A stretch of 64,000 nucleotides of DNA, taken from NCBI GenBank assembly GCA_000827265.1, contig KN834771.1, positions 153,650 to 217,649 on the forward strand, written 5' to 3'. The notes under the pieces are model-generated. The model made no database searches. It was not told the DNA's origin and saw only the letters and a program-made list of their open reading frames with translations. Positions 24,482-35,894 of the stretch are shown here, one piece after another (position 1 is the first letter of the stretch; each line of letters opens with the position of its first letter). The position numbers and the translations under genes are program-made. This stretch comes from Collybiopsis luxurians FD-317 M1 (taxonomy: Eukaryota; Basidiomycota; Agaricomycetes; Agaricales; Omphalotaceae).

Positions 24482-25460
24482 TCAAGGTTTCCTCCCCAAA
24501 ATTGTGTAATAGATATTGTACACCTTGTCAGGATTCGTATCCCACTCAGCCACAGATTCATCCACAAGTTGTTCGTATTCCTCGCTCGACTTAACGAAGC
24601 CATAGCCACCTGCTTCCACTATACTCCGTTTCAATCCCCTCCAAACTTGTCCCCATTCGTCGCCTGAGAACCCTATATGCTTCTCCCCCGATTGTCCTAT
24701 AGGCGAATGTCGCACCTCACACCTCACATCCACAAAACCGATTTCTTCCAGAAGCGGAGGAAGATAAGCACCTGTATCGCCTCTGAGGCCTTTGTCATTG
24801 TACAAGCCGAACTGGATCAATTGCAGCTTCGTCGAGGACGGACCAGCGTCAAAATGACAATGCTTGGCCTCGGTTTCCACTAGCTCTACCCATCCACCAG
24901 ACGCGAGTACCCGGAAGATTTCGGTGATGGTTTGGCGCCAGCGGGTTTCGTTCATAGCCGCTAATACCATTCGTTGGTGGACGTATGCAAACCTCGCGCT
25001 CCACTCCGCAGGTAGGTCCGTCACTGAATGAACGGAGAAGCGGATATTGGAAGGGTACTTGGCCGGAAACTGTCTATCGGAGATGTCGATGCATTCCACG
25101 TCGAGTATGATACCGTTCTTTTTCATCTCCTGGAAGAACTCCAGTGCCCAGATGCCTGGATTGGGGTGGGCTAGCTTAGTGGGTTGTCGATGTAGGAATG
25201 GGAATCAAACACATGCGCACCGGTTCCAGCTGCGCTTTCAAGCACACGATCGCCCGACTTCAATTCGACCGGGACTAGCGAAAGTCGATTCTCAAACGAC
25301 TGGACGATGACCTGATGCTGTAAATTCAACCTTGACTAAGGTATATCTACAGAGTCCACTTTAATTGGAATCGTTGAACTGACCTCGCAGTCTCCACTTC
25401 ATCTGCAGGAAGGGGATAGTGTTCTGAAGCGTAGTATCTTTTTTGACCGTGTTCAGCCAT
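24482..25460 (-). CDS. Class I SAM-dependent methyltransferase, 286 aa
   Basis: Three exons: 25460-25384, 25330-25221, 25155-24482 (861 nt, in frame); introns 53 and 65 nt. Motif I is ESAAGTG at residues 57-63 and the acidic end of strand 2 is DVECIDIS at about 81-88. FRVLASGGWVELVE is the typical post-III segment, where a Gly-rich turn precedes strand 5. This is the fold of small fungal methyltransferases related to LaeA and UbiE/COQ5-like enzymes; the substrate is unknown. The N-terminus (MAEHGQKRYYASEHYPLPAD) fits the Tyr/Pro-rich leaders of fungal secondary-metabolism-type methyltransferases. No biosynthetic cluster is seen nearby, so a stand-alone regulator or housekeeping role is possible. 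Confidence 0.85.
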
Positions 25461-25754
25461 CAGCTGTTGGGAACTGTTCACCTGTGAGTTGTGTGGGGTC
25501 TGTCCGACCCGGTATTTATATTGGAATAACAGGTCAGGCGAAGCCACGGCTGTCCACGACGGATGGCCGTCCAAGGTCTTCAAACTAATATAATTTTCTC
25601 TTGATCTTCTTTTTGACTACTGTGATGACGATGCATCTATGTGTCAAATTTTTCAAAAATTTCCACTTACTGACTGGGTCGAGCTCTAACGGAATACATA
25701 AAAATATGAATATGACATACTCTACACGATGAAACAGTGCGAAAAGAAAGAATG

Positions 25755-28700
25755 TTAGAACCACGACAGCTTCTTGAGCTTCTTCCAAATACGGCCTCCC
25801 AGTGAACGCTTCTTAGCTGCACTTTTGATCTTTGATCCTGCAGTCTCCTTCATGGAGACTCTACTCGCACTAGTACTGGCTGTTATCGGACGTCGTTTGT
25901 GTAGCCTTCGACTGCCGTTCCGACCAGAAGAAGAAAGGTGCGAGCGGCAACGTTGAGAAGCTGAGAGACGATGACAGGGGTCTTCGAATGCTGATCCTAT
26001 TTTTCCTTCGATTGTATAGATCCTGGATGGCTTTCGGCTCATCTCAGGATGCTGTCCTTCCCCCACGCCTCTAGTTCTTCCTCCTACCTCTGTAAAGCGT
26101 TCTTCATCACTAACCCGTCCCACTGCAAAGTCTGGAGAAGAGCAGGCACGCCTGGCGCGGATCTCTATCTCCTTCCCCTTCTTCCGCGAAATGATACGAC
26201 GTCCTCGAGGCCCAACAATACCCGCCCACGACGCTCTGTGTGGCCGGTTGCTCAAAGTGCCCAGGGGAACTGGTGGTTCTTCCGGTGCCATATGCCCAGA
26301 TGTCGCCAGCTTTTGTCCTCGCAAGCTAGGCTTGGGCTTCAATGAGTCCTTGTCGCCGTCGCCTGTTTCCACTCGAACTGAAGCCGGAGTCGAACTCGGG
26401 TTAAGACTCGGAATTGGGGGACTGACATCCAATCTTTCCCTTCCCTCGACCTTCTTTGCCTTGATCGTAAAGTCCCGCCTCCCAACCTCCCCACTATCCA
26501 TTGCGCACAGCACTGCCATCGTCAATTCGTCCTGCAATGTAGGAGTCCGGTCTCCCTCCCACGTCCTTGCGCGCCCCATCTCACTGACGCTACCACTTCC
26601 GGCACCTCCGGCGTTGATACCGCTCCTGATGGCCTGTTCATTCCAATATCCCTTCTGCGTAGCTTCCGCCCCCGCCTGTGCTTCAGCCTCAGCTTTTACC
26701 ATCATTTCCATCTTCCTACCTGTCGATCGGCCCAATGTCGCCTCGTGCGCGGTACTCCCACTTCCACTTCGGTTTTTTGGCGTCCGTGGTAAAGGATCTG
26801 TCGCTCGACGATTCAGATACTCATTTCGCATCCGATCGAGTTGGCGTGTAGTGAAAGGGAGGCTGGGAGTATTCCTAGTGCTCGGGCCCGTGCCATTCCT
26901 AGTGGTGGTATCAGAACTGGCGCCACCCGTCGCGGAGGAAGGATGGACAGGAGAAGGAACGGCTACAACAGGTGAAGAGCGAGAGCGAGAATATGAGCGT
27001 CCCAGGATCAACAGGGACCTCGCTTTAGGCTTAATTTTTCTTTTGTCATCCTCGTTCAAATTTCCGGTGACGGGAGGCCCGCGGATAGAGCTTGCGAAAG
27101 CGAGGGGTGCAGATAGTCGACGTCTTAGTGACCATGTCCGGTTGCCGCCAGCCTCCCTCGTCGAATGAGTTCCGGTAGACTGGAAAGTAGGGGCGGAGAA
27201 TGAGAAATGCTTCCGAATCTTTGGTCCTTGTTTTCTGCGAGTAGAATCATGCTCCGCATTGGCCTTCAAGCTTTCTTTGCCTTGTCGTTATGTGAGATGG
27301 AAGGAGATAAAAGAGACAAAGAAGACGACTTACCATCTTCCGCACGTACACGGTGGGGGATATTGAAACTGATATTCCGAGGAAGGGATAGCCTCAATGA
27401 CGAGTAGCGACGACTGTCCTTTTTCTCGTTCCTTCTCCCTTCCCTGTCAGTCAAAGGCAACGACACTGTCCCTGCTCTTTGAGGGAATTGAATGCGTTTC
27501 TTCTGCGACTCCGAACTGAAACTGAAGAAAGTCGAGTTTTCGTCACTACCAGCACCGTTGACGGTTCCGCCTCCGCTTCTTCCTTTTTCTTCCTCAACTT
27601 TCCTGCTCGCTGCACGGGGATGAGCACAGATAGTACGTGTATCAATTTCTGTAGCTGAATCCAGTTCATCTTCTTCGCTTCCACAAGCAGCCCTATCCTG
27701 GCTCTGCAGACTTTCAACGTCCGGAATATCCCGTATCTCCCCTTCTTGTGCAAGAACACTGTCGGAGGTATTATCCGGTCCATTGATAACTTCAGCCTCT
27801 TCATCTTCATCTATCGCATAAGTATTCGCGTTTCCGCTCGGACGGCCCTCCGAGTCTTTTCCGCTGTGAATATCAAGCCCTGCTTCTCTGTCGCCCACAC
27901 CGCCGCCCGGTACATCAAGCTTCAAACCCAGCGCATCTTCGCTCCGAGGGACAGGATCCAGATTCGGATTCAACGATCGGATCAGTTCGAATTCAGCCAG
28001 TGAATCAGGACGACGGTTATTATGATGTGAATGTGGGTGTGGGATTTGCGGCTGCGGAGGCTGCGGCGAATACGGATTAGGAAGAAGGGTATTTTGGTAC
28101 GAGTCGGATGGATAAAGAGGCCCTTCGAACGGCCTTGGGACCCAGGGATTCCATACTTCAACGCCTTCCGCATCTGATTCGGGTTCGGATTCGACAGCGG
28201 GGATCTCGCCCATGCTCGTAACATCTATGCTATCCCTCTCGCTCTCGTCGGTGTTAAAGGCGACGTAGGTTTGTCCTTCGCCATGAACAGTTTCTTCCTC
28301 CGGCAATGCGAGGCAGAGAGATGCCGTTGAAGGAAAGGGTTGGATTGGGCTGGCTGTCATCCCGTCATCGTAGCCGTCTTCCGTTTCGTTCGCGTCTTCA
28401 TACACTTCATCTTCATCTTCATCTTGGTTTTCTTCTCCACTCCCACTTGCGACTTCCCCATTCTCTTCCGGGTCCAACAAGAGAAAAGAGCTGGAGGTAT
28501 AAGACTCGGAAGCGGAGCCCGAGTACAAGGACCCTACTTGGTCGACATCTTCACCTTGCTCTTCGGCTCTGGCATCGGCTTCCACCTCATTGTTCCTAAA
28601 CGTAGACCGGCGGGATGTACCCGTTGAAATTGAGATTGACATTGTGTCGATCAAGCTTGGAGTAGGTTCTTCTACGTCACCATCTTTGGAGGACGAGGCA

Positions 28701-31066
28701 GCCGGACTTGAAGTAGGAACGGGGATAAGAGGGCCATCTTTAGGAACAGGTGGCCAAGTGCTCCTCAGGCTTCCTGTACTGCCTGAAGAAGAAGCGTGGA
28801 TCGCCAGGGAGGCTGACATCCCACGTTCGTCGCTATTTTCCTTGTATTCTCCATCGTCGTTATCATCATCGTCGTCGTAGAGGTAGTGGTAGTGTTGGTG
28901 GTTATGGTAAGAAGCGAGGGCATTCATTCCCGAAGTTAGACCAGTACCAAGATCTATACCCAGCGGAACATCAGGGTCCAAAGACACTCGAGGTAACGCA
29001 AGTAATGGAGGAGGATGCTCAAGCGCAGCAATCTCGTTCCATAAGTGCGCAATGGGCCCGAAGAACGCGTGGTGCTGGACTTGTTCGCCTGATAGACGAT
29101 CAGGAGCGTTTTCGACAAGAAGCTATAGGCGATGATTGAATGGAAAGAGGATGAAATTAATGAATGAGGCTGTGGTCGACAAGGACAAAACAACGAAAAG
29201 ACTTACGGCTCGTATGAATGACTGCAATTGCAGAACCGCCTTACGATCTTCTTGTTGCGAGTATCCGTCGTGCTCACGCTCTGCGTGCCCATGCCCGCGC
29301 TCGTGCCTGAGTCCAGGTTCAGGTTCATGTTCGTCGTGTTCATGTTCGTGTTCCTCGCGAGTTAGACGTTCCTTCATCATCTGCGCAACCAGGTTCTCCA
29401 GTTCTGCAAACATTAAGCTAAAGTCATGACAACTTCTGCGCATATTTATCTTGTTCTTCTTCAACAAGTCCTGTTGACTATGCGCATCCCCGTGGTTTTG
29501 GCTATGTCCAAGAGTCTCCTTGATACCATCATCAACGTTCGAATTCACACTCCGACTCCCAATCCCACTTTGACTTTCCCTCGGCGAGGGAACGGGACCA
29601 ACAAACGGCACACTTCCTATTGCAAGCTCATACACGGTTACGCCCAAACTCCAAAAATCCACTCTCTCATCATATATAATCAAACCCGCCCGATTCCTGC
29701 AAGTCAATTCCGGCGCAGCATAAAGAGGTGTGAAGGAGATCAGATCCTGCGGGCTCATTATGATCGGGTGGAAGGTTTTTCGAGTTCGAGTTCCTGGTCC
29801 AGTTCGATTCGCAGACGCAAATAGCATTGGTGTAGAAGTGGACGCAGGAGATGAAGATGTAGACGTAGACTTAGGCGTAGGAATCATAAAGGTAGGCAAG
29901 ATAGGAAAGTCTTCATCTTCATAATCAAAAGAAAATGGCAGAGCGGAGGACGCGCCGAAATCGGATATAACGATGTGGCCCGAGGAAGAGACGAGAATAT
30001 TGGCGGGTTTGATGTCTTGATGGACGATACCGCTTGAATGTAGGAAGAGAAGGCCTAGTGTGAGTTCGGCTGCGACGAAGCGGAGGGTGGTGAGTGTGCT
30101 TGAGATGCTGATCGAGGATGAGGTTGAGGACGAATCGGTTGAGGAGGAGGAGGGAGGGGAAGGAGGAATCGGACTTGAAGGGAAGGAATCCGAAATAAAA
30201 CGAAGCCGGAATCGAGCGACTAGGGCTGGATGGGCCAGAGATACGGGGTGATATTCCTATGCGTCTGATTAGTATCGCCTACGTCCAGAAATTGGAATTT
30301 GGCTTTTACGTACCAAAACGATAAAGACAAGCTGTTCATCCTGAAAAGTTTCGATCATTTTTTGAAGGAACGGTACACCCCCATTCCGACGCTGATCTTG
30401 TTTTTCGATGTCAGCGTTACCTGTATAGTTGATAGTATCAGCTATCCAGCGCAACGCGCGCAATTCTCTCTTGAGTTGCTCGGCGCCATCGCGATGGATA
30501 TCGCTCTTGCGTAACACTTTGATTGCATGGAAACCACTGGTGGTAGTGGGGCCGGAGTCGTCTCTGAGTTTTCCGAGGAGAACTTTATTGTATGAACCGT
30601 ATCCCATGGTTCCGATGAGGTCATAGAATGATAGTGAGCGAGGCGAATGAGGGAGGAATGGTGAAGAAGGAGTAGGATCTTGACGAACAATCGTGCACGT
30701 AGGACCGGGAAGAGGGGTACCGAAGATTGGTGAATGCGGAGAAAATACTTGGGGAAGAACTTGAATCAGTTGAAGGGATGTGGGTTGAGGATCGAAATAG
30801 TCTAGCAAAGGCGTAGAAGAACATTCGGGTCGGCCGACGTTGAGGTTTCTTTGAAGAGGAAGAGAAGGAAGAGATTGCGTTTTGGAGGGACGGGGTACAG
30901 ATAAAGGCGAGTGTTTGATTTTTGAAATTGAAGGAGGAGAAGGAGGTATAGTTTCGTTTTCATCTCGCTCTGAAGAGTTCAACTTGGGCGAGATCTTTAG
31001 GAATCCACCAGCGGTTGAATCGACTGGAGCTTTGAGGGCTTCGTCGGAGTCTGTTAAATTTGGCAT
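25755..31066 (-). CDS. Large Ser/Thr protein kinase with HQD catalytic loop, 1,705 aa
   Basis: Four exons, minus strand: 31066-30314, 30256-29207, 29122-27334, 27280-25755 (5,118 nt, in frame); introns 57, 84 and 53 nt. Kinase domain at about residues 148-625, enlarged by Ser/Pro and His/Glu-rich inserts: YDLIGTMGYGSYNKVLLGK (Gly loop), FHAIKVLRK (catalytic Lys about 183), IVHQDIKPANIL (catalytic Asp about 332), ISDFGAS (DFG 350-352), TPLYAAPEL, DFWSLGVTVYEL, and APDRLSGEQVQHHAFF at the end. The HRD Arg is replaced by Gln, so activation-loop regulation may differ, but Lys, Asp and DFG are present. The long C-terminal part is acidic then basic and low-complexity. An alternative ATG at 31303 overlaps the divergent SYF2 start and is rejected. 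The last acceptor is AAG rather than CAG/TAG. Partner or pathway unknown. Confidence 0.85.
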
Positions 31067-31301
31067 TGAGGGAAAATTGCTGAAGAAATAAAATATAGAG
31101 TATAATAAAGAGTGGGAGAGATTGAATATTATGAGGTTTTGCTGTACAGAAAGGGAACACGATGGTGGTGGTACGAGCTCGAGAAGGTGAGTGTATGCCG
31201 AGTGTATGCACTCGGAGGCCGAGCGGCGAGCGGCAAGAGCCGATCCGAGGCGGTGTGGGAAAACTTTACCAAAAATTACTCCTTGACTTTCAACCTTGAC
31301 C
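31067..31301. promoter_or_regulatory. Bidirectional promoter of kinase and SYF2
   Basis: Only 235 bp separate the two divergent start codons, so both core promoters must lie here. An AT-rich stretch at 31087-31110 (ATAAAATATAGAGTATAATA) is the best TATA-like candidate on the kinase side. The SYF2 ATG is in a good context (GACCATGG). Confidence 0.5.
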
Positions 31302-32483
31302 ATGGCACCCTCAAAACAACCAGAAGAGAAGACTGTGCCCGCTGAAGGGACGTCGGAATCACCTGAAAGAGAGGAGGAGGATCAGCCCATGGAAGACGCT
31401 GAGTCGGGATCTGGGTCGTCGACTCCAAAGTTGACGATGGAAGAGAGAAAAGCCAAGATGGACCAGCTGAGGAAGAGACTTGTGAGTTCAGAGTCTAGAA
31501 GCGTATGATCGCATTAACCTCATCTTGTAAAGGCCGCCTCATCCCGAGCAAATCGTCAATCCCTAATCGAAGAAAGCACCAAACTCAAAGTCACAGCCCG
31601 CGATGCCGCCCGCCTCGAACGACAGCGCAAACTCGCAGAAACCCTGCGACAAAAAGCCGATGCGGAGGAACGTGGCGAGGACGTAGATAGGGCTAAGAAT
31701 TGGGAGTACACAATTGAGGAGAATGATGAATGGGAGAAAAAGTTGGCTAGGAAGAAGCGGAGAGCAGATTTCGAGTTTCATGGTGGGTTCACCAACGGGT
31801 CCAGATTTTCTTCCCTTGTCCAGGCTAACGTAACTCTCAGATGACGCCCATGCTGCTCGGAGACGGTACAAGAAGGATCTCGACCTTATAAAGCCTGTCC
31901 TTGTCGCTTACAATAAACAAAAAGAACTGGCTATGGGTCTCGCACCTGGCACATTGACCAGCTTTGACCCCAATGCTGGTCCATCCTCATTACAAGTGAG
32001 TCTCATATCTTCCAAGTAGCCAATGAATTCATTAATCTTATTCTTACTGCCCTTTACGTTCAGGTCGCGCCATCAACACTCGAACAGCAACTCGCTGCAG
32101 AGAATTTGTATCGAGATGCCAACACCCTCATGTATGGCGATAACAAACCTTCAGAGGAAGCCATCGACCGTATGGTGTCGAAAATTAACAAAGAGTACGT
32201 GGTTGTCTTCTTTCCCTGTCGCCGTAAAACGCTTACAACCTACCCACAGCATCGAAAAGAAAGGCAAATTCCATCGCAAGAGGCTCAACGAAGACGAAGG
32301 CGACATTACATACATCAACGAGCACAATCGTGTCTTCAACAAGAAGGTTCGTCACTCTGACTCTGGTTATTGCAAGGGTTCAAGCTCACTGAAGAATTTT
32401 GTCAATCTTGATAGATTGCTCGATACTACGACAAGTATACTGCGGAAATTCGGGCAAGTTTCGAGCGTGGTACTGCGTTGTAG
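31302..32483 (+). CDS. SYF2: Pre-mRNA-splicing factor SYF2, 293 aa
   Basis: Six exons: 31302-31481, 31533-31782, 31841-31995, 32064-32194, 32250-32346, 32415-32483 (882 nt, in frame); introns 51, 58, 68, 55 and 68 nt. The N-terminus is acidic (PEREEEDQPMEDAE). The body is a Lys/Arg/Glu-rich helix (ARDAARLERQRKLAETLRQK, NWEYTIEENDEWEKKL) followed by the SYF2 core: AHAARRRYKKDLD, YNKQKELA, LYRDANTLMYGDNKP, FHRKRLNEDEGDITYINEHN and FNKKIARYYDKYTAEIRASF near the end. SYF2 is a component of the Prp19-associated (NTC) complex at the spliceosome catalytic centre. Length and motifs match the family. No lesion seen. Confidence 0.95.
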
Positions 32484-33551
32484 ATTCCAGAGGCGCTAGT
32501 AATGAAGGACTATGTCGAGTATTTTATAGATATGGATTTGTGTAGGATATGTAGTATCGTACTTGTAATGGCGGCGAGCAGCTGAACATACTGGACTGCG
32601 ATGAGCGTCTAATTTACCACTGGTAGAAAGTTTTATTGATGCTCGCTCTCGCTTGCCTTCCTTCTTCAAGCTTCGAGTGCATTTCGGGCTGAATAGAGTC
32701 AATACAGTCGTTAGCTTGTAAATGAGCTCAGATAGCCAACTTCAAGAGTCCCAGAATGTCCAGCATAATAGTGTAAATTCTGGCATGGGCTCAACATGGC
32801 GTTGCAAACTATTTGTCTATGATCCTCCATATAACCATTACTCTTCCTGCCACATACCATGTGAGCACTGAGAACTTCCTAACAGATTAAAGATTTAAAA
32901 TTTACTAAATTTGTGACTTTATGTATAGTTTTCCACCTTCCATTATCAACATATACCTATCATGATGATCTTGGAATTGTCTTGTTCCGTAGCCCATAAA
33001 TTTCTCCCTTCTCTTTCTTCTCCCTGCATTCTAGTTAATTATACTGCATCTTGTTTTTTGTAAAATTATAACCTAGTTATTTTATACTTGTTTTGCTGCA
33101 TTCCTCCCTGGAGAATGAATGGATGATATTCTTGAATAAGTTCACCTCTTCCTACTATGTTGCCCTATCTAATCCTTTACTTATTGCCAGCCGGCGGTTA
33201 GCTACTTTCCATCTACCACTTTTTGGAAAATCTCATTGCCTAGGCAGTGGCGTATTTGGAAAGTGGGTTTCTCGCTTGTCTCCTGTTTTATTTGAATGCA
33301 TTAGATGTCTTTGAGTTCCTTATTCCAAATTTGTTGTATGACTCTGCCTCTATGTTTCTAAGTTAGAAAATCATCCAACAACTATTTGGACAAAAACTCT
33401 GAGTCTCAGTTTGGAAGTGTCCAAGGTATAATCTTAGGTACCACTGTACTTTCCCTGGCCCCTCTTGCTTCTCCCACTTCACTTGACATGTAGACGGGCC
33501 AGCGCTAGCGTGTGGGGGGGACTCGTGCCCCATTCAGTCATGGGCTTTCCC
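32484..33551. other. Intergenic; start of the AT-rich accessory region
   Basis: From about 32,700 the base composition becomes clearly more AT-rich and T-rich on the plus strand (32,930-33,330). No gene is supported; the short ORF at 33093-33314 has no recognisable motif. The tail of the next repeat's flank begins near 33490. Confidence 0.45.
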
Positions 33552-33687
33552 GGAGCATCCAATGTAATGAACACTAAGCTAAATATATATAAATTACAAA
33601 ATTTAGATCAATTCAAAATTGCCTGTCTTAAATCAGGCACAAAATCACCACCACAGAAACTCAGCATTCCATTCCATGCACTCGTAA
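33552..33687 (+). repeat. Dispersed repeat family C, copy 1
   Basis: About 136 bp, nearly the same as 42598-42738, running from GGAGCATCCAATGTAATGAA to the terminus CCATTCCATGCACTCGTAA. The terminus recurs in inverted orientation at 43441 and in decayed form near 13790, so it marks one end of a transposable-element family. Probably non-autonomous; no coding sequence. Confidence 0.65.
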
Positions 33688-33956
33688 CTACAGGTCTTGG
33701 GCTACATGGTGATCAAGATCCTTTCTCCATTTTCCAATCCCCGACTCTCGAAGAGAGGAGGATCTTGTAAGCTGCGATCGGACTGAAAATTCAAAAAATT
33801 ACGCTTAAAGGAAGTTTCATTCCCACTCCACATTCTCGTGTTTAGTACATGCTCGTGATTCAGGTACTTTATATTATTCATTCGGATCTTAGTTTGCTTC
33901 TTGTCTTTTGCCTCCACGTCGAGCAGCGAGCAGCGTTAGACCTTTACCAACGGTTC

Positions 33957-34440
33957 ATACAGTCCTTTGCGTAATTCTGCGGCCCTCCGGAATCTATACC
34001 GTTGTTTATTTGTATTTATGTGATCTGCGCGCCTACAGAGCGCTAGTGTACTGAGCATATCTGTATGTCATATTCGCAGCTTTATGGACACCAGCTAATC
34101 AGTATAATATTGGCCCAGTGTATGGGAGGCTGGAGGGACAAGTAAATATGGTAAAAGTCGAGGAACTATGGCATGGCGCGGCACCTTGATGCGGTGATCG
34201 GGGTACTCGGTCATCTGTCAAACCTTGCGCATCTCACCAGTATGGGTACAAATATGGGAATTATGGGTCTTCACCGCAGGTTTGCAAGAATATAAAGGCT
34301 GGTTCCCAGAAATTATGGCAGTTACAGAGGGAAATGTTGAGGAAGAGGTGCCGCGGCTTTTGCCGGGGTATCATTACACAAATATAAATCAACAATGGCG
34401 CGGATTCCGAAGGGCCGCAGAATTACGCAAAGCACTGTAT
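33957..34440 (+). mobile_element. 484-bp MITE (family A), copy 1
   Basis: Terminal inverted repeats: the left end begins ATACAGTCCTTTGCGTAATT and the right end finishes in the reverse complement (AATTACGCAAAGCACTGTAT), with good match for about 65 bp. The ends read CAGT...ACTG flanked by TA on both sides, consistent with a TA target duplication and a Tc1/mariner-type mobiliser. A 75-codon ORF inside (34225-34452) overruns the element edge and is not considered real. A second copy in opposite orientation is at 41410-42259. Confidence 0.8.
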
Positions 34441-34643
34441 CCGAAGGTGTAACTTTATACGTATACGTGATATTATATCAAACAAACAAAATATTTTGAT
34501 CAAATAAAATGGATTCACTTGGTGAAATTTTCGATACTTTGTGTGGATCTCCTCCTCCGTGACTTTCACTGCATTTCGTAGGTTCTCTTGAACAGAAATT
34601 GTTTGAGCTTCCAATATCAAGTCTTCAAAGACAAAATAGTCGG

Positions 34644-35198
34644 ATGAATAAATCAGAAGCTGTTAAAGCTCTGCATCATCGTGTGGTTGAATTTAGTGAA
34701 CGTTTATTTGCTAAATCTGTTCATGTGCCTAGTGATTATCGATCTGCATCTTTGGAGTTTGGAAATGAATTTGGTTCAGCAGTTACAACATTGGTAGTAT
34801 CATCATATCAGTATGCAGATCCAATGCAACATGCATCTCATATTTTCAATGCCCACTCATTTATATCTTGCATAGAAGATGTTTTTAAAAATGCTTCTGA
34901 GAATGATCTGGCAAAGGTTCATCATGGACTGGGAATTTTGTATAAAGAAAAAAGAATCTTGCCATACTTGGCTCCTTCTCATAATGGTTCTTCTAATAAT
35001 AATCTCTCCCAAGAATTACTCACAGAGGTGGTATCAATTCAGACTATCCTCTCATTGGCAACTTATCTTGACCCAAACTCCGGAATTAGTGGAAGACTAC
35101 TGCAGCAGATACTTAGAATGGAAAGCAGTTGGCCAAACTTTTCTCAAGATGATCCTCACTCTAATCCATCCATAGAAACAACACATAAAAATCTATGA
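34644..35198 (+). CDS. Unrecognised ORF, about 184 aa
   Basis: Open frame with first ATG at 34644 (MNKSEAVKALHHRVVEFSER) and stop at 35196-35198; the frame is open upstream to 34599, where a TAG before GTTCTCTTG could be a splice acceptor. The product looks helical and soluble, with Ser/Asn-rich C-terminal half. AT-rich codon use fits the surrounding accessory DNA. I recognise no domain. It may be an exon of a lineage-specific gene or of a transposable element; no flanking exons could be fixed. Confidence 0.35.
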   Translation: MNKSEAVKALHHRVVEFSERLFAKSVHVPSDYRSASLEFGNEFGSAVTTLVVSSYQYADPMQHASHIFNAHSFISCIEDVFKNASENDLAKVHHGLGILYKEKRILPYLAPSHNGSSNNNLSQELLTEVVSIQTILSLATYLDPNSGISGRLLQQILRMESSWPNFSQDDPHSNPSIETTHKNL

Positions 35199-35723
35199 AT
35201 CTTGTTCCGAATCCATAATGCCCTTCATCATAGGATTTTCTAGCACCACGACTTGCTGCTTCATGACACCTACCTCAATTCGCCTTCCCTATTATAAACA
35301 AATTATCCAGTGACAATACATCTCTTGCGATAGTGTGGATCTGCTTCCTTCCATGAGTATTAATCCCCTAGATACAGAGATATCCACCATCAACAATAAA
35401 AATTATCATTTGCTAGATTCATGTCCAGCAGCTTGGAGATCCCTTGATGACGACTCTACTGCCAAATTAACCTTTCCCGATCGATATGATTGCCTCACGA
35501 ACGATGATAACATGTACAGATGGACACTCGATGGCTTGTGTAGCTACGAACATTGTATCAACTATAGTAAACGAGCGAACCTCTAATTTTATGGATCTCC
35601 CGCGAGAGTCAGGGATTGCCGTCGAAGGACGGCGCTAAGGATATATAGTACAGACCCAGGCTAAAATAAAACGAAAAAAAAAAAACAATAATACTTCAAT
35701 ATCAAGTGATGCTCTCTGAGACA

Positions 35724-35894
35724 GTGATGAAACAAATGAAATACACTGAAATGAGAGACCCAGCCAAATCCGTCAACAGGTTTACTGTCCATACAGATGG
35801 GTCATGTTTCAACAACAGCGATAAAGACGCGCAAGTGGGATCAGGAATATACTCAACAGAGGACCAAACATGCAGCCGAGGATCAGAACACTAA
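35724..35894 (+). pseudogene. Retroelement RNase H fragment
   Basis: The frame contains FTVHTDGSCFNNSDKDAQVGSG, the first strand pair of an RNase H domain with the catalytic Asp in TDGS, as found in agaricomycete retroelement polyproteins. The frame ends at 35892-35894 soon after; the following DNA has only scattered stops and no second RNase H motif I can place. A dead retrotransposon piece. Confidence 0.6.

Noticed and set aside
26191..27168. 325-codon ORF antisense to the kinase C-terminal exon
   Set aside because: The sense frame has proper splicing to the kinase; the antisense frame is a composition effect of the low-complexity exon.
31067..31303. Upstream in-frame ATG for the kinase (79 extra residues)
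   Set aside because: It overlaps the start codon of the divergent SYF2 gene and its sequence is hydrophobic and unlike the disordered N-terminus; 31066 is the better start.
34225..34452. 75-codon ORF inside the MITE
   Set aside because: It crosses the element border and is not preserved in the second copy.
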